The notes under the pieces were generated by a model. It saw only the letters and a program-made list of their open reading frames with translations. It did no database searches and was not told the DNA's origin. This document shows positions 1 to 9,893 of a DNA stretch of 64,000 nucleotides, in pieces (positions within the stretch are counted from its first letter, which is position 1; each line of letters starts with the position of its first letter). The stretch covers positions 837,126 through 901,125 of the forward strand of contig NZ_UIHB01000002.1 of NCBI RefSeq assembly GCF_900476395.1. The letters run 5' to 3'. A program made the position numbers and the translations under genes. The DNA comes from Xanthomonas euroxanthea. GTDB lineage: Bacteria > Pseudomonadota > Gammaproteobacteria > Xanthomonadales > Xanthomonadaceae.

Positions 1-619
1 CGCTTTCGGCCACCAGGATCTGTACCGACTCGATGTAGGTGCGGTTCCACACCGCTTCCAGCAGCGTATTGCCGAAGCGCAGCGCGATCAGGTTCTGCAC
101 CGCCGCCTTGCCCAGGTAATGGTCCAGGCGGAACACGCGGTCTTCGTCGATCAGCGCGCCGATCGACTGCAGGATCTCGCGGGCGCTGTCCGAATCGTGG
201 CCGATCGGCTTTTCCAGCATCAGCCGGTGCGGCGCGGCCAGCGCGCCGCCCAGCGCCAGGCCCTGGCAGGTGCTGATGTACAGGCCCGGCGGAATCGCCA
301 GATAGCTCACGCACTGGCGGTTGGCCAGCTCGCGCACGGCATTGGCCACCGACTCGGCATCACGCAGATCCACCGAGCGGTAGTCGACCCGCTGCAGCAG
401 CGTCTGGATCTGCTCGGGCGTGGCGATCGGCAGCGCGGCGGCCAGACGCGGGCGCAGGACCTCGCGGAAGGCCTCGGTGTCGTGCGGCGACAACGCCAGC
501 GCACGGATACGGAAATCCTCCGGCAGCAGGCCGTCGACGAACAGTCGCAGCAGGGACGGGAAGAGATAGCGCTGGGCGAGATCGCCGGTGGCGCCGAACA
601 GGATCAGGGTGTTATGCAT
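1..619 (-). CDS. zwf: Glucose-6-phosphate 1-dehydrogenase, N-terminal part (runs off left edge)
   Basis: Converts glucose-6-phosphate to 6-phosphogluconolactone with reduction of NAD(P)+, the entry to the pentose phosphate and Entner-Doudoroff routes; cytoplasmic. About 206 codons are visible out of a usual 470-490. The protein starts MHNTLILFGATGDLAQR, the Rossmann nucleotide-binding motif, and the visible end carries RLDHYLGKAAVQNL, the glucose-6-phosphate-binding active-site segment; the usual Glu after Lys is Ala here. Start chosen at the ATG that places the GxxGDLA motif nine residues in. It is divergent from a sugar ABC ATPase across a 421-bp gap that contains two LacI-type operator-like sites, suggesting shared sugar control. 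Family assignment is firm; the C-terminus lies outside the window. Confidence 0.93.
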   Translation of the reverse strand, partial: MHNTLILFGATGDLAQRYLFPSLLRLFVDGLLPEDFRIRALALSPHDTEAFREVLRPRLAAALPIATPEQIQTLLQRVDYRSVDLRDAESVANAVRELANRQCVSYLAIPPGLYISTCQGLALGGALAAPHRLMLEKPIGHDSDSAREILQSIGALIDEDRVFRLDHYLGKAAVQNLIALRFGNTLLEAVWNRTYIESVQILVAES

Positions 620-913
620 GGACCGAATTTCAGATTCTGGAGACATCGTGATCAGCAGCTGGTCGGAAAGGCGCCGGACAGCCGGCGGTCGGTATGTCTG
701 TTCCTGAGCGTCACTGGCGTGCGCGCAGCGGGGGATGGACGCGCGCGCCCAGTCCCCGATTGTTGCAGCAAGTGGCCGTCAGCGGTTAGCGCCGCGGCGG
801 TAGACCTGACCATGCGTGGCCGGATGCCGGCCCTTGCACGGTAGGCTGCACCGCTTGAAACAGCGGCTTGGGTTGGTGGCGGCATGGTCCCTCCCGAGAT
901 CGATGTTGCCATG

Positions 914-927
914 TGAAAACGATTACA
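914..927. promoter_or_regulatory. LacI/GalR-type operator-like site 1
   Basis: TGAAAACGATTACA has the layout typical of LacI/GalR-family operators: TG and CA ends, a central CG, and A/T-rich flanks, with 10 of 14 positions symmetric. It lies 114 bp before the sugar ATPase start. A sugar-responsive repressor is inferred; no such regulator gene is in the window. Confidence 0.5.
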
Positions 928-943
928 TGTCAGAATAAACCAA

Positions 944-957
944 TGCATTCGTTTGCA
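944..957. promoter_or_regulatory. LacI/GalR-type operator-like site 2
   Basis: TGCATTCGTTTGCA again has TG and CA ends and a central CG, with symmetric TGCA ends. Its centre is 30 bp from that of site 1, about three helical turns, so two repressor dimers could sit on the same DNA face. Function is inferred from pattern only. Confidence 0.45.
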
Positions 958-1040
958 GGAGATTTCCTTGCAGGCGCATGTGGCGTCACCGCCGTCGGGA
1001 GGGCCGAGGGCAGGGCGCACAACTTACGTTGAGGCCGAAG

Positions 1041-2129
1041 ATGGCGAAAGTGCAGTTGGAAGGTGTCCGCAAGGTCTACGAGAACGGCCAGGTCGCGGTG
1101 CAGGGTGCGAGTTTCGAGGTCGCCGATGGCGAGTTGATGGTGCTGGTCGGTCCGTCCGGCTGCGGCAAGTCGACCCTGTTGCGCATGATCGCCGGGCTCG
1201 AGGACATCAGTGCCGGCACGTTGAAGATCGGCGAGCGTGTGGTCAACGACGTGGCTCCGAAGGACCGCGACATCGCCATGGTGTTCCAGAGCTATGCGCT
1301 CTACCCGCACATGACCGTGGCCGAGAACCTGGCCTTCGGGCTCAAGTTGCGCGGCCACCCCAAGCAGGTCATCGCCGAACGGGTCAACAACGCCGCCGAG
1401 CTGCTGGGGCTGACCCCGATGCTCGACAAGCTGCCCAAGGCGATGTCCGGCGGCCAGCGTCAGCGCGTGGCGCTGGGACGGGCGATGGTGCGCGAGTCGT
1501 CGGTGTTCCTGCTCGACGAGCCGCTGTCCAATCTGGATGCCAAGCTGCGCCACAGCGTGCGCACCGAGATCGCGCAGCTGCATCGCAAGCTGGGTACCAC
1601 GATGATCTACGTCACCCACGATCAGGTCGAGGCGATGACGCTGGGTCAGCGCATCGTGGTGCTCAAGGACGGGGTGATCCAGCAGATCGACAGCCCGATG
1701 GCGCTGTACGACCGCCCGGCCAATCTGTTCGTGGCCGGATTCCTGGGCAGCCCGGCGATGAACGTGCTGCAGGGGCGCCTGGATGAGCAGGACGGCCTGC
1801 ATCTGGTCATGGCCGATGGCTGGCGCGTGCCACTGGGTGCGGCCCGCATCGATCGCAGCTGGTTCGGTCGCGACGTGATCGTCGGCGTACGCCCGGAGCA
1901 CCTGCAACCGTCAAGCGATGCCGCACTTGGCTTCGATGCGCGTATCGATGTGATCGAGCCGGTCGGCAACGAGATCTTCCTCAACCTCGACCGTGGCGGC
2001 CAGCCGTTGGTGATCCGTGTCGCACCGCAGGCCTTGCCGGCGGTAGGCGAGCCGCTGCGCCTGGCGCTGCGCAGCGAGGCGCTGCACTTCTTCGACCCGG
2101 CCAGCGGCGAACGGCTGGCGCCGGCCTAA
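1041..2129 (+). CDS. ugpC: Sugar ABC transporter ATP-binding subunit (MalK/UgpC/MsiK type)
   Basis: Energises uptake of a sugar or glycerol-3-phosphate through a permease encoded elsewhere; cytoplasmic face of the inner membrane. 362 aa, the normal size for the MalK group. The N-terminal NBD has Walker A GPSGCGKST, Q-loop FQSYALYPHMT, signature SGGQRQR, Walker B VFLLDEP and the switch histidine in YVTHD. The C-terminal 130 residues form the OB-fold regulatory domain (VGVRPEHL). Start set at the ATG giving MAKVQLEGV; a longer frame begins upstream without support. No permease or binding protein is adjacent, so it may be a shared ATPase serving several importers. Substrate cannot be told; the symbol follows the family name. 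It overlaps the convergent ygfZ end by 4 bp. Confidence 0.9.
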   Translation: MAKVQLEGVRKVYENGQVAVQGASFEVADGELMVLVGPSGCGKSTLLRMIAGLEDISAGTLKIGERVVNDVAPKDRDIAMVFQSYALYPHMTVAENLAFGLKLRGHPKQVIAERVNNAAELLGLTPMLDKLPKAMSGGQRQRVALGRAMVRESSVFLLDEPLSNLDAKLRHSVRTEIAQLHRKLGTTMIYVTHDQVEAMTLGQRIVVLKDGVIQQIDSPMALYDRPANLFVAGFLGSPAMNVLQGRLDEQDGLHLVMADGWRVPLGAARIDRSWFGRDVIVGVRPEHLQPSSDAALGFDARIDVIEPVGNEIFLNLDRGGQPLVIRVAPQALPAVGEPLRLALRSEALHFFDPASGERLAPA

Positions 2130-3016
2130 CGCGCCAGACCCTGCACGAACGCAAGCGGGCGGGCCGCATGCGCGCCCGCCTGCAGCACGGCGTCGGCCTC
2201 CAAGGTCAGCTCCAGCGGCAACACCGCCAGCGCGAGATCGCCCGCCACGCTGACCAGCGTGCCGACGGTGGTCTCGCCCAGCAGCACGGCCTGGCCCGGT
2301 TCGGCGGCGGCATCACCGACGGCCGCCCCGACCTGCAGTAGTTGCAGCGCACGCTTGGCCTTGCCCAGGAAATGCGTCCGCGCAACGATTTCCTGGCCCG
2401 GATAGCACCCCTTTTTGACGCTGAAGGCGTGCAGGCGATCCAGCGCCAGCTGTTGCGGCGTCCATTGCTCGCGCTGCGCGTCGGGCAGGCGCGCCAGCCC
2501 CAGTTGCAGGTCCGCACGGCGCCAATCGGCGTCCATGCGGGCAGATTCGATAGGCGCGGCCAATGCCTGCTGGTCTGACAGCACGACCAGGGTGCGCGGC
2601 AGGGCAGGGCTGCCCATGTCCAATTCGATACGCTGCGTTCCGATATCGGCCTTCGCGCCTTGCGCGCGCGCCGGTGTGGCGAAGCCGCCATAGGCCGAAA
2701 GCGCCGCCACGCTGATCTTGAGCTTGCGTCGGAACACAAAACGGCCGAGTTGCGCCGCGATCCCGGCCGCATCGCCGTCGGGCAGCAGCAGCAACAGGTG
2801 CGTGTCGTCCTCACGCAGGAGTGCGAAGATGGCGATCACGCGCCCCTTCGCCGTCAACCACGCATTCCATTGCCACTGCCCGATCGCCAGCGCCTGTACG
2901 TCGTTGGCAAATTGCGCATGCGCGAACGCCACTGCATCCGTCCCGGTCAAGCGGACGTATTGCATGTCGTGCAGGGAGCCAAAACCCTGCGGAATGAGAT
3001 TCAGGTTGTCAGCCAC
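2126..3016 (-). CDS. ygfZ: Folate-dependent YgfZ-family protein
   Basis: YgfZ proteins bind tetrahydrofolate and help repair or assemble certain iron-sulfur enzymes, including tRNA-modifying MiaB. 296 aa with a GcvT-like folate-binding fold. The family signature KGCYPGQE occurs about two thirds along, containing the conserved cysteine. It lies upstream of, and divergent from, the succinate dehydrogenase locus, whose SdhB carries three Fe-S clusters; a functional link is plausible but inferred. The 3' end overlaps the convergent ATPase gene by 4 bp. Confidence 0.9.
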   Translation of the reverse strand: MADNLNLIPQGFGSLHDMQYVRLTGTDAVAFAHAQFANDVQALAIGQWQWNAWLTAKGRVIAIFALLREDDTHLLLLLPDGDAAGIAAQLGRFVFRRKLKISVAALSAYGGFATPARAQGAKADIGTQRIELDMGSPALPRTLVVLSDQQALAAPIESARMDADWRRADLQLGLARLPDAQREQWTPQQLALDRLHAFSVKKGCYPGQEIVARTHFLGKAKRALQLLQVGAAVGDAAAEPGQAVLLGETTVGTLVSVAGDLALAVLPLELTLEADAVLQAGAHAARPLAFVQGLAR

Positions 3017-3055
3017 GGAAGGGGAGGACTAAAATCGCAATGTTGTGAGACCACT

Positions 3056-3226
3056 ATGATAGGCCATCCAACCCCCACCCCAGCGCAGGATTCCGAGACG
3101 CAGCCTTCTCCTCAGGAGCATATTCCCGAGAAGCAGCCACTGCCCAAGGAAATTGGTGGACGCGACGGCCCTGAGCCAACGCGCTACGGCGACTGGGAAA
3201 AAAATGGACGCTGCATCGATTTTTGA
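3056..3226 (+). CDS. SdhAF4-type succinate dehydrogenase assembly factor (DUF1674)
   Basis: A 56-aa protein starting MIGHPTPTP with a disordered Pro/Gln-rich first half and the conserved family tail: GGRDGPEPTRYGDWEKNGR followed by CIDF. This tail defines DUF1674, the bacterial counterparts of mitochondrial SdhAF4/Sdh8, which bind the flavinylated SdhA subunit before it joins SdhB. It sits 55 bp before sdhC on the same strand, matching that role. It is 39 bp from the divergent ygfZ start, so the gap must hold both promoters. Easily missed because of its length; a longer frame upstream in the same phase is antisense to ygfZ and not used. Confidence 0.88.
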   Translation: MIGHPTPTPAQDSETQPSPQEHIPEKQPLPKEIGGRDGPEPTRYGDWEKNGRCIDF

Positions 3227-3281
3227 GCAGCTTTTAGCCACAGCGGCCTAGTGCCGCCCAGCCGAGATACGAGCCCAGCGA

Positions 3282-3677
3282 ATGGCGATCCGCGAACGTC
3301 CTCTTTCCCCGCATCTCCAGGTGTACCGCTGGCAGATACAGATGGTGACCTCGATTCTCAATCGAGCCACCGGCATCGTACTGTCCATCGGCGCTCTGGC
3401 GATTGCCGCCGCCCTGCTGACGTTGATGCTCGGCCCCGACCACTGGAATTGTTTCCGCGCGCATGCCGGCGCCTGGTACGGGCAAGTGTTCCTGTTCGGC
3501 TGGACCTGGTGCTTTGCGTTCCATCTGTTTGGCGGCCTGCGCCACATCCTGCAGGACTTCGGGCAGGGCTATGCAGTGCGCTCGTTCGTCAGCCTCGGCT
3601 GGCTGTCGCTGATCCTGAGTTTCGTGCTCACCGCTGCCATCTGGGCATATGTGCTGCTGGCCGGAGGTGCCGTATGA
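3282..3677 (+). CDS. sdhC: Succinate dehydrogenase cytochrome b556 subunit
   Basis: Membrane anchor of complex II that binds haem b and ubiquinone together with SdhD. 131 aa, three transmembrane helices. The N-terminus has the family motif RPLSPHLQVYRWQ, followed by SILNRATG at the quinone-site helix; many homologues have His in place of this Asn. The haem-ligand region reads HLFGGLRHILQD. The stop overlaps the sdhD start in ATGA, so the two anchors are translationally coupled. First of the structural genes sdhCDAB. Confidence 0.95.
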   Translation: MAIRERPLSPHLQVYRWQIQMVTSILNRATGIVLSIGALAIAAALLTLMLGPDHWNCFRAHAGAWYGQVFLFGWTWCFAFHLFGGLRHILQDFGQGYAVRSFVSLGWLSLILSFVLTAAIWAYVLLAGGAV

Positions 3678-4060
3678 ACCGCTACCGTACCCCGTTGAAG
3701 AACGTGCGTGGCCTGGGTGCCGCCAAGACCGGTACCGAACACTTCGTGGTGCAGCGCCTGACCGCCACCGCCCTGGTGCCGCTGTCGATCTGGTTCCTGA
3801 TCTTCGTGCTGAGCCTAATCGGTGCCGATCACGCCGCAGCCAGTGCCGCCGTGGCCAAGCCGTGGAACGCGATTCTGTTGGTTGGCTTCCTGATCGCCTC
3901 GTTCTGGCATGCGCAGCTGGGCATGCAGGTGGTGCTGGAAGATTACGTGCACAACTCGCTGCTGGCGCTTGCGGCGCAGACGATCGTGCGCTTCGTCGCC
4001 GTGCTGGGCGCCATTGTCAGCGTGTTTGCCGTGGCGCGTATTGCGCTTGGCATCAGCTGA
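3674..4060 (+). CDS. sdhD: Succinate dehydrogenase hydrophobic anchor subunit
   Basis: Second membrane anchor of complex II. 128 aa from the ATG overlapping the sdhC stop by 4 bp; three transmembrane helices. The helix ending FWHAQLGMQVVLEDYVHN contains the haem-side His and the DY pair of the quinone pocket. A longer upstream frame in the same phase overlaps sdhC and lacks an RBS. sdhA starts 33 bp downstream. Confidence 0.94.
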   Translation: MNRYRTPLKNVRGLGAAKTGTEHFVVQRLTATALVPLSIWFLIFVLSLIGADHAAASAAVAKPWNAILLVGFLIASFWHAQLGMQVVLEDYVHNSLLALAAQTIVRFVAVLGAIVSVFAVARIALGIS

Positions 4061-4093
4061 GTCGTCCGCGACCAAACAGGAATCCATAATTCG

Positions 4094-5884
4094 ATGTCCG
4101 CTTACAAGATCACAGAACACAAGTACGACATGGTCGTGGTGGGCGCCGGCGGCGCCGGCCTGCGCGCCACCTTCGGCCTGGCCCAGAAGGGCTTGCAGAC
4201 CGTCTGCCTGACCAAGGTCTTCCCGACCCGTTCGCACACCGTGGCGGCACAGGGCGGTATTTCGGCCGCGCTCGGCAACATGGGCGAAGACGACTGGCGC
4301 TATCACTTCTACGACACCATCAAGGGCTCCGATTGGCTGGGTGACCAGGACGCAATCGAGTACATGTGCCGCGAGGCGATCCCGGCCATCATCGAGCTCG
4401 AGCACTACGGCGTGCCGTTCTCGCGTACCGAAGATGGCAAGATCTACCAGCGCCCGTTCGGCGGCATGACCACCAAGTACGGCGAGGGCCCGTCCGCGCA
4501 GCGCACCTGCGCGGCGGCCGACCGGACCGGTCACGCGATGCTGCACACGCTGTATCAGCAGTCCTTGGCGCACAACGCGCGCTTCATGATCGAGTACTTC
4601 GCGCTCGACCTGATCTTCGACGAAGAGGGCGTCTGCCGCGGCGTACTGGCGCTGGACATGGCCGATGGCAGCCTGCATCTGTTCCGCGCCCATGGCGTGG
4701 TGCTGGCCACCGGCGGCTATGGTCGCGCCTACTTCAGTGCCACCTCCGCGCACACCTGTACCGGTGACGGCGGCGGCCTGGTGATGCGTGCCGGCCTGCC
4801 GGTGCAGGACATGGAGTTCGTGCAGTTCCATCCCACCGGCATCTACGGCGCGGGCTGCCTGATCACCGAGGGCGTGCGTGGCGAAGGCGGCATCCTGCGC
4901 AACAGCAACGGCGAGCGCTTCATGGAGCGCTATGCACCGCATTACAAGGACCTGGCATCGCGCGACGTTGTCTCGCGCTCGATGACCGTGGAGATCCGCG
5001 AAGGCCGCGGCGTGGGCGAGCACAAGGACCACATCCTGCTCGACCTGACCCACCTCGGCCCGGAAGTCATCAACGAAAAGCTGCCCGGCATCGCCGAGAG
5101 CGCGCACATCTTTGCCGGTGTGGACGTGACCAAGCAGCCGATTCCGGTGCTGCCGACCGTGCACTACAACATGGGCGGCATTCCGACCAACTTCTACGGC
5201 GAAGTCGTGCGCAAGCAGGGCGACAACCCGGATGCGGTCGTGCCGGGCCTGTATGCGATCGGCGAAGCCGCCTGCGTGTCGGTGCACGGCGCCAACCGCC
5301 TGGGTTCCAACTCGCTGCTGGATCTGGTGGTGTTCGGCCGTGCGGTGGCAAACCGTTGCGCCGAGACGGTCAAGCCCAACCAGCCGCACAAGACGCTGCC
5401 GTCCGATGTCTGTGACAAGGCGCTGGGCCTGCTGGACAAGTTGCGCTACGCCAACGGCTCCACGCCGACCTCGGTGATCCGCGACAACATGCAGCGCACC
5501 ATGCAGTCGGACGCGGCCGTGTTCCGTACCAGCAAGACGCTGAAGGAAGGCGTCGACAAGATGGCCGAGATCTTTGCCAGCTTCGAGGACGTCAAGGTCT
5601 CGGACCGCTCGCTGGTGTGGAACTCGGACCTGATCGAGACCTACGAGTTGAACAACCTGCTGCTCAACGCGGTGGCTACGATCAACTCGGCCGAGCAGCG
5701 CCACGAAAGCCGCGGCGCGCACTCGCACGAAGACTTCCCGGACCGCGACGACGTCAACTGGCAGAAGCACACCCTGGTCACCGTCGACGACAAGGGCAAG
5801 TGCGAGTTCGAATATCGTCCGGTGCACATGTACACGCTGAGCAAGGACGTGGACGTGGTCCCGCCGAAGCCGCGCGTTTACTGA
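4094..5884 (+). CDS. sdhA: Succinate dehydrogenase flavoprotein subunit
   Basis: Catalytic subunit oxidising succinate to fumarate through covalently bound FAD. 596 aa, standard size. [12 protein letters not shown] is the FAD-binding Rossmann loop; SHTVAAQGG contains the histidine that carries the covalent flavin; HPTG and REGRGVG segments form the substrate site; the C-terminal domain ends with [11 protein letters not shown]. It follows sdhD by 33 bp. A 229-bp gap then separates it from sdhB, unusually long inside this operon. Long antisense frames across the gene are codon-bias shadows. Confidence 0.97.
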   Translation: MSAYKITEHKYDMVVVGAGGAGLRATFGLAQKGLQTVCLTKVFPTRSHTVAAQGGISAALGNMGEDDWRYHFYDTIKGSDWLGDQDAIEYMCREAIPAIIELEHYGVPFSRTEDGKIYQRPFGGMTTKYGEGPSAQRTCAAADRTGHAMLHTLYQQSLAHNARFMIEYFALDLIFDEEGVCRGVLALDMADGSLHLFRAHGVVLATGGYGRAYFSATSAHTCTGDGGGLVMRAGLPVQDMEFVQFHPTGIYGAGCLITEGVRGEGGILRNSNGERFMERYAPHYKDLASRDVVSRSMTVEIREGRGVGEHKDHILLDLTHLGPEVINEKLPGIAESAHIFAGVDVTKQPIPVLPTVHYNMGGIPTNFYGEVVRKQGDNPDAVVPGLYAIGEAACVSVHGANRLGSNSLLDLVVFGRAVANRCAETVKPNQPHKTLPSDVCDKALGLLDKLRYANGSTPTSVIRDNMQRTMQSDAAVFRTSKTLKEGVDKMAEIFASFEDVKVSDRSLVWNSDLIETYELNNLLLNAVATINSAEQRHESRGAHSHEDFPDRDDVNWQKHTLVTVDDKGKCEFEYRPVHMYTLSKDVDVVPPKPRVY

Positions 5885-6113
5885 TCGATGCGCATGGATC
5901 GATCTGCTTTCGCCCTGCATCTGCTGGCCGGCCTGTCCGGGTACCGCAGCCATGCACCGCGCCAGCCGGATCGCGTCATGACGCAGGGGCAACGCCGGCA
6001 CGCCGCCGGCGGTTGCGCCACCGCCTCGGCGGTGGCATCCGTCATCTTTACCTTCATGCGCACGGTGCGGTTGTCGTCCGCACCGCGCATCGCCTGAGCC
6101 AACGAGAGCAGCT
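5885..6113. other. sdhA-sdhB spacer
   Basis: A 229-bp gap inside the sdh operon. A 69-codon frame crosses it but has no family signature and no good RBS, so I do not call it. It could hold an internal promoter or processing site for sdhB; nothing specific is visible. Confidence 0.4.
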
Positions 6114-6896
6114 ATGGCAGAGTTCACCCTCCCCAAGAATTCAAAGATCGGCAAGGGCAAGCATTACCCTGCGCAGGGCGCCAAGAACACGCGCACCTTC
6201 AAGGTCTACCGCTGGGATCCGGATGGCGAGGCCAACCCGCGTACCGACAGCTACGAGATCGATCTCGACAAGTGCGGCCCGATGGTGTTGGACGCGCTGA
6301 TCAAGATCAAGAACGAGATCGACCCGACGCTGGCGTTCCGTCGCTCCTGCCGCGAAGGCATCTGCGGCTCGTGCGCGATGAACATCGACGGCACCAACAC
6401 GCTGGCCTGCACCAAGGCGATTGCCGCCTGCGGCAAGGCCGAGGTGCCGATCTATCCGCTGCCGCACATGAGCGTGATCAAGGACCTGGTGCCGGATCTG
6501 ACGCATTTCTACGCGCAGTACGCATCGATCAAGCCGTGGATCCGCACCCAGACCCCGCCGCCGCCGGACCGCGAGCGCCTGCAGTCGCCGGAGGACCGCC
6601 GCAAGCTCGATGGTCTGTACGAGTGCATCCTGTGCGCCTGCTGCTCGACCAGCTGCCCGAGCTACTGGTGGAATGGCGAGCGTTATCTGGGCCCGGCGAT
6701 CCTGCTGCAGGCGTATCGCTGGATCATCGACTCGCGCGACGAAGACACCGGTGCGCGCCTGGACGACCTGGAAGATCCGTTCAAGCTGTATCGCTGCCAC
6801 ACCATCATGAACTGCGCGCGGACCTGCCCGAAGGGCCTGAATCCGGCGCTGGCCATTGCCGAGATCAAGAAGCTGATGATGGCGCGTCGCGCCTGA
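6114..6896 (+). CDS. sdhB: Succinate dehydrogenase iron-sulfur subunit
   Basis: Electron-transfer subunit carrying [2Fe-2S], [4Fe-4S] and [3Fe-4S] clusters between SdhA and the membrane quinone. 260 aa. [12 protein letters not shown] and the later LAC cysteine bind the [2Fe-2S] centre; [12 protein letters not shown] and [14 protein letters not shown] supply the cubane clusters. Preceded by a GAGAG Shine-Dalgarno. Followed by a strong hairpin before sdhE. Confidence 0.97.
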   Translation: MAEFTLPKNSKIGKGKHYPAQGAKNTRTFKVYRWDPDGEANPRTDSYEIDLDKCGPMVLDALIKIKNEIDPTLAFRRSCREGICGSCAMNIDGTNTLACTKAIAACGKAEVPIYPLPHMSVIKDLVPDLTHFYAQYASIKPWIRTQTPPPPDRERLQSPEDRRKLDGLYECILCACCSTSCPSYWWNGERYLGPAILLQAYRWIIDSRDEDTGARLDDLEDPFKLYRCHTIMNCARTCPKGLNPALAIAEIKKLMMARRA

Positions 6897-7656
<760 letters not shown>

Positions 7657-7679
7657 CGTCCCTTTCCTGGTTGAACCGC

Positions 7680-8921
7680 ATGTTCAAACCTATCCCGGTT
7701 GCCATCGGCTTGCGCTACCTGCGTGCCAAGCGGCGCAATGGCTTCATCTCGTTTATCTCGATGGCATCGATCCTGGGCATCGCCCTGGGCGTGACCGTGC
7801 TGATCACCACGCTGGCGGTGATGAGCGGTTTCCAGAAGGAGATCCGCGACCGTCTGCTGCAGATGGCCGCGCATGCCACCGTCAGTGCGGACGGCGCGCC
7901 GATGCACGACTGGCAGCATGCGGTCGAGGTCGCCATGGCCGATCCGCGCATCGCCGGTGCCGCGCCGTATATCGAAACCGAATCGTTGCTGCAGGGCCCG
8001 CGCAAGCAGCCGGCAATCGTGCGCGGCATCGTTCCTGCCGAAGAAGGCAAGGTGTCGGTGCTGGCCAAGAAGATGCAGCAGGGGTCGGTCGACAGCCTGA
8101 CCCCGGGCTCCTACAACATCGTCATCGGCAAGGAGCTGGCGATCTGGCTGGGCGTGGACGTGGGCGACAGCATCGTCGTGCTGCTCAGCGATACCCAGGC
8201 CACGCCGCTGGGTGCGATGCCGCGGCTCAAACGCTTCACCGTCAGCGGAATCTTCGAGGCGGGCTACAACGAGATCGACCGCGGCCTGGCCGTGGTCAAC
8301 ATGCAGGACCTGGCGCGCGTGCTGCGCATGGACGGCGTCACCGGCGTGCGGCTGCGCCTGCACGACATGGACCAGGCCTGGCCGGTTGCGCGCGATCTGG
8401 CGGTGAAGTTGCATGGTCCGTACCGGGTCAGCGACTGGACCCAGGAGAACGCCAACCTCTACCACTCGCTGAAGATGGAAAAGACCGTGATGGGCATCCT
8501 GCTGTCGCTGATCGTGGCGATGGGTGCGTTCAACCTGGTGTCCTCGCAGGTGATGCTGGTCACCGACAAGCAGGCCGATATCGCCATCCTGCGCACACTG
8601 GGCCTGTCGCCTGCGGGCGTGATGCAGGTGTTCATGGTGCAGGGTTCGTTGATCGGCTTCATGGGCACGATCATGGGCGTGATCGGCGGCATCGTGCTGA
8701 CGCTCAACCTGGAACGCATCCTGGGGGTGATCGAGACGATCTTCAGCGTCAAGCTGCTGCCCGAGGACGTGTATTACATCACCGGGTTGCCGACCGACAT
8801 GCAGACCCAGGACGTGGTGGTGATCACCGTCGTCGCGCTGGTGATGAGCTTCCTGGCGACCTTGTATCCGGCATGGCGCGCGTCGCGGACCCAACCGGCG
8901 GAGGCGCTGCGTTATGAATGA
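7680..8921 (+). CDS. lolC: Lipoprotein-releasing ABC transporter permease (LolC/LolE)
   Basis: Inner-membrane permease that extracts mature outer-membrane lipoproteins and hands them to LolA. 413 aa from the ATG giving [18 protein letters not shown]; a TTG three codons earlier is less likely. One helix near residues 20-45, a large periplasmic domain, then three helices in the last 150 residues, as in MacB-like permeases. Ends [13 protein letters not shown], a typical tail. Overlaps lolD by 8 bp. Only one permease is present, so the transporter is probably a homodimer (LolF type) with LolD. Confidence 0.93.
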   Translation: MFKPIPVAIGLRYLRAKRRNGFISFISMASILGIALGVTVLITTLAVMSGFQKEIRDRLLQMAAHATVSADGAPMHDWQHAVEVAMADPRIAGAAPYIETESLLQGPRKQPAIVRGIVPAEEGKVSVLAKKMQQGSVDSLTPGSYNIVIGKELAIWLGVDVGDSIVVLLSDTQATPLGAMPRLKRFTVSGIFEAGYNEIDRGLAVVNMQDLARVLRMDGVTGVRLRLHDMDQAWPVARDLAVKLHGPYRVSDWTQENANLYHSLKMEKTVMGILLSLIVAMGAFNLVSSQVMLVTDKQADIAILRTLGLSPAGVMQVFMVQGSLIGFMGTIMGVIGGIVLTLNLERILGVIETIFSVKLLPEDVYYITGLPTDMQTQDVVVITVVALVMSFLATLYPAWRASRTQPAEALRYE

Positions 8922-9669
8922 GAACAGCACATCGGGAATCGGGAATCGGGAATCGGCCGTGCAGACGTCAAGCCACGCAGAAGCAGTGATCCGCGCCGAG
9001 GGTCTGGGCAAGACCTATGCCGAAGGCAAGATGCGCACACCGGTGTTCGATCGATTGGATCTGACCGTGGCGACCGGCGAGACCGTGGCCATTGTCGGTG
9101 CCTCCGGTGCGGGCAAGAGCACGCTGCTGCATCTGCTCGGCGGGCTGGATGTTCCGACCTCGGGCGAGGTGTATGTGGCCGGCCGGCGCATGTCGGCGTT
9201 GTCCGATGGCGAGCGCGGCAAGTTGCGCAATCAGGCCCTGGGCTTCGTGTACCAGTTCCATCACCTGTTGCCGGAATTCACCGCGCTGGAAAACGTGATG
9301 ATGCCGGTGCTGTTGTCCGGAAAAGAGGTCGCGCTTGCCCGGGCGCAGGCCTTGCAGCTGCTGGAATCGGTCGGGCTCGGACATCGCATCGAACACAAGC
9401 CCAGCGAGTTGTCCGGTGGCGAGCGCCAGCGTGCGGCCGTGGCGCGTGCGCTGGTGAACAAGCCGGGCTGCGTGCTGGGCGATGAGCCAACCGGCAACCT
9501 GGACGACAAGACCGCCGAGACCGTGTTCGAGCTGATGCTGGAACTCAATCGTGCGCAGCGCACCAGCCTGGTCCTGGTGACCCACGACCGCAGTCTGGCG
9601 CGGCGTCTGGACCGCGTACTCGAATTGCACCAGGGCAAGCTGCGCGAGTTGGCGCCGTCTGCGGTGTAG
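8914..9669 (+). CDS. lolD: Lipoprotein-releasing ABC transporter ATPase
   Basis: ATPase that drives lipoprotein release with LolC. The 251-aa frame begins at an ATG inside the lolC end, but the first 24 codons are unlike other LolD proteins and include a 7-bp tandem repeat. An in-frame GTG at 8986, giving [11 protein letters not shown], would match the family start. Motifs: Walker [10 protein letters not shown], LolD-type LLHLLGGLD, signature SGGERQR, Walker [13 protein letters not shown], switch His in VTHD. Which start is used decides whether the repeat is translated. Confidence 0.93.
   Translation: MNENSTSGIGNRESAVQTSSHAEAVIRAEGLGKTYAEGKMRTPVFDRLDLTVATGETVAIVGASGAGKSTLLHLLGGLDVPTSGEVYVAGRRMSALSDGERGKLRNQALGFVYQFHHLLPEFTALENVMMPVLLSGKEVALARAQALQLLESVGLGHRIEHKPSELSGGERQRAAVARALVNKPGCVLGDEPTGNLDDKTAETVFELMLELNRAQRTSLVLVTHDRSLARRLDRVLELHQGKLRELAPSAV
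8932..8956. repeat. 7-bp tandem repeat (TCGGGAA) x 3.6
   Basis: Three full copies of TCGGGAA plus TCGG, lying in the first codons of the longest lolD frame. Copy-number change would shift that frame because 7 is not a multiple of 3. Similar GGGAATC strings are common between Xanthomonas genes (recalled), so this may be an intergenic repeat that the ATG start happens to include. Confidence 0.75.
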
Positions 9670-9893
9670 GACGCACTGTCTGGCCGTCGGGCCAATCCCT
9701 GGCGGCTAGAGGGTGGTGAATCGCGGGTTTCCGATCGAAGATCCCGTATCCGGTTACCGATGCACCTGTGTGATGGGCGACCGGATGGCGACATCCTGCT
9801 CGCGCCGTATGCAGCGCCCACGAGCATCGTCGCGTCGATGCGCGCTTTGACAGGAAACGGTCGCCGTCACATGGGTGACGACGACCGGGTGTA

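Larger units (their letters stand above)
620..1040. promoter_or_regulatory. Divergent zwf / sugar-ATPase intergenic region
   Basis: A 421-bp region without a convincing gene, separating two divergent starts. It must hold the promoters of both genes. Two 14-bp operator-like sites lie at 914-927 and 944-957, close to the ATPase gene. Open frames through this stretch have no good start or family signature and look like chance. Confidence 0.5.

Noticed and set aside
5888-6097. 69-codon frame between sdhA and sdhB
   Set aside because: No Shine-Dalgarno, no recognisable family; likely chance in a 229-bp spacer.
3815-6160. 781-codon open frame on the minus strand
   Set aside because: Antisense to sdhD and sdhA, rich in His, Arg, Val and Gln, with no domain signature; typical of GC-rich shadow frames.
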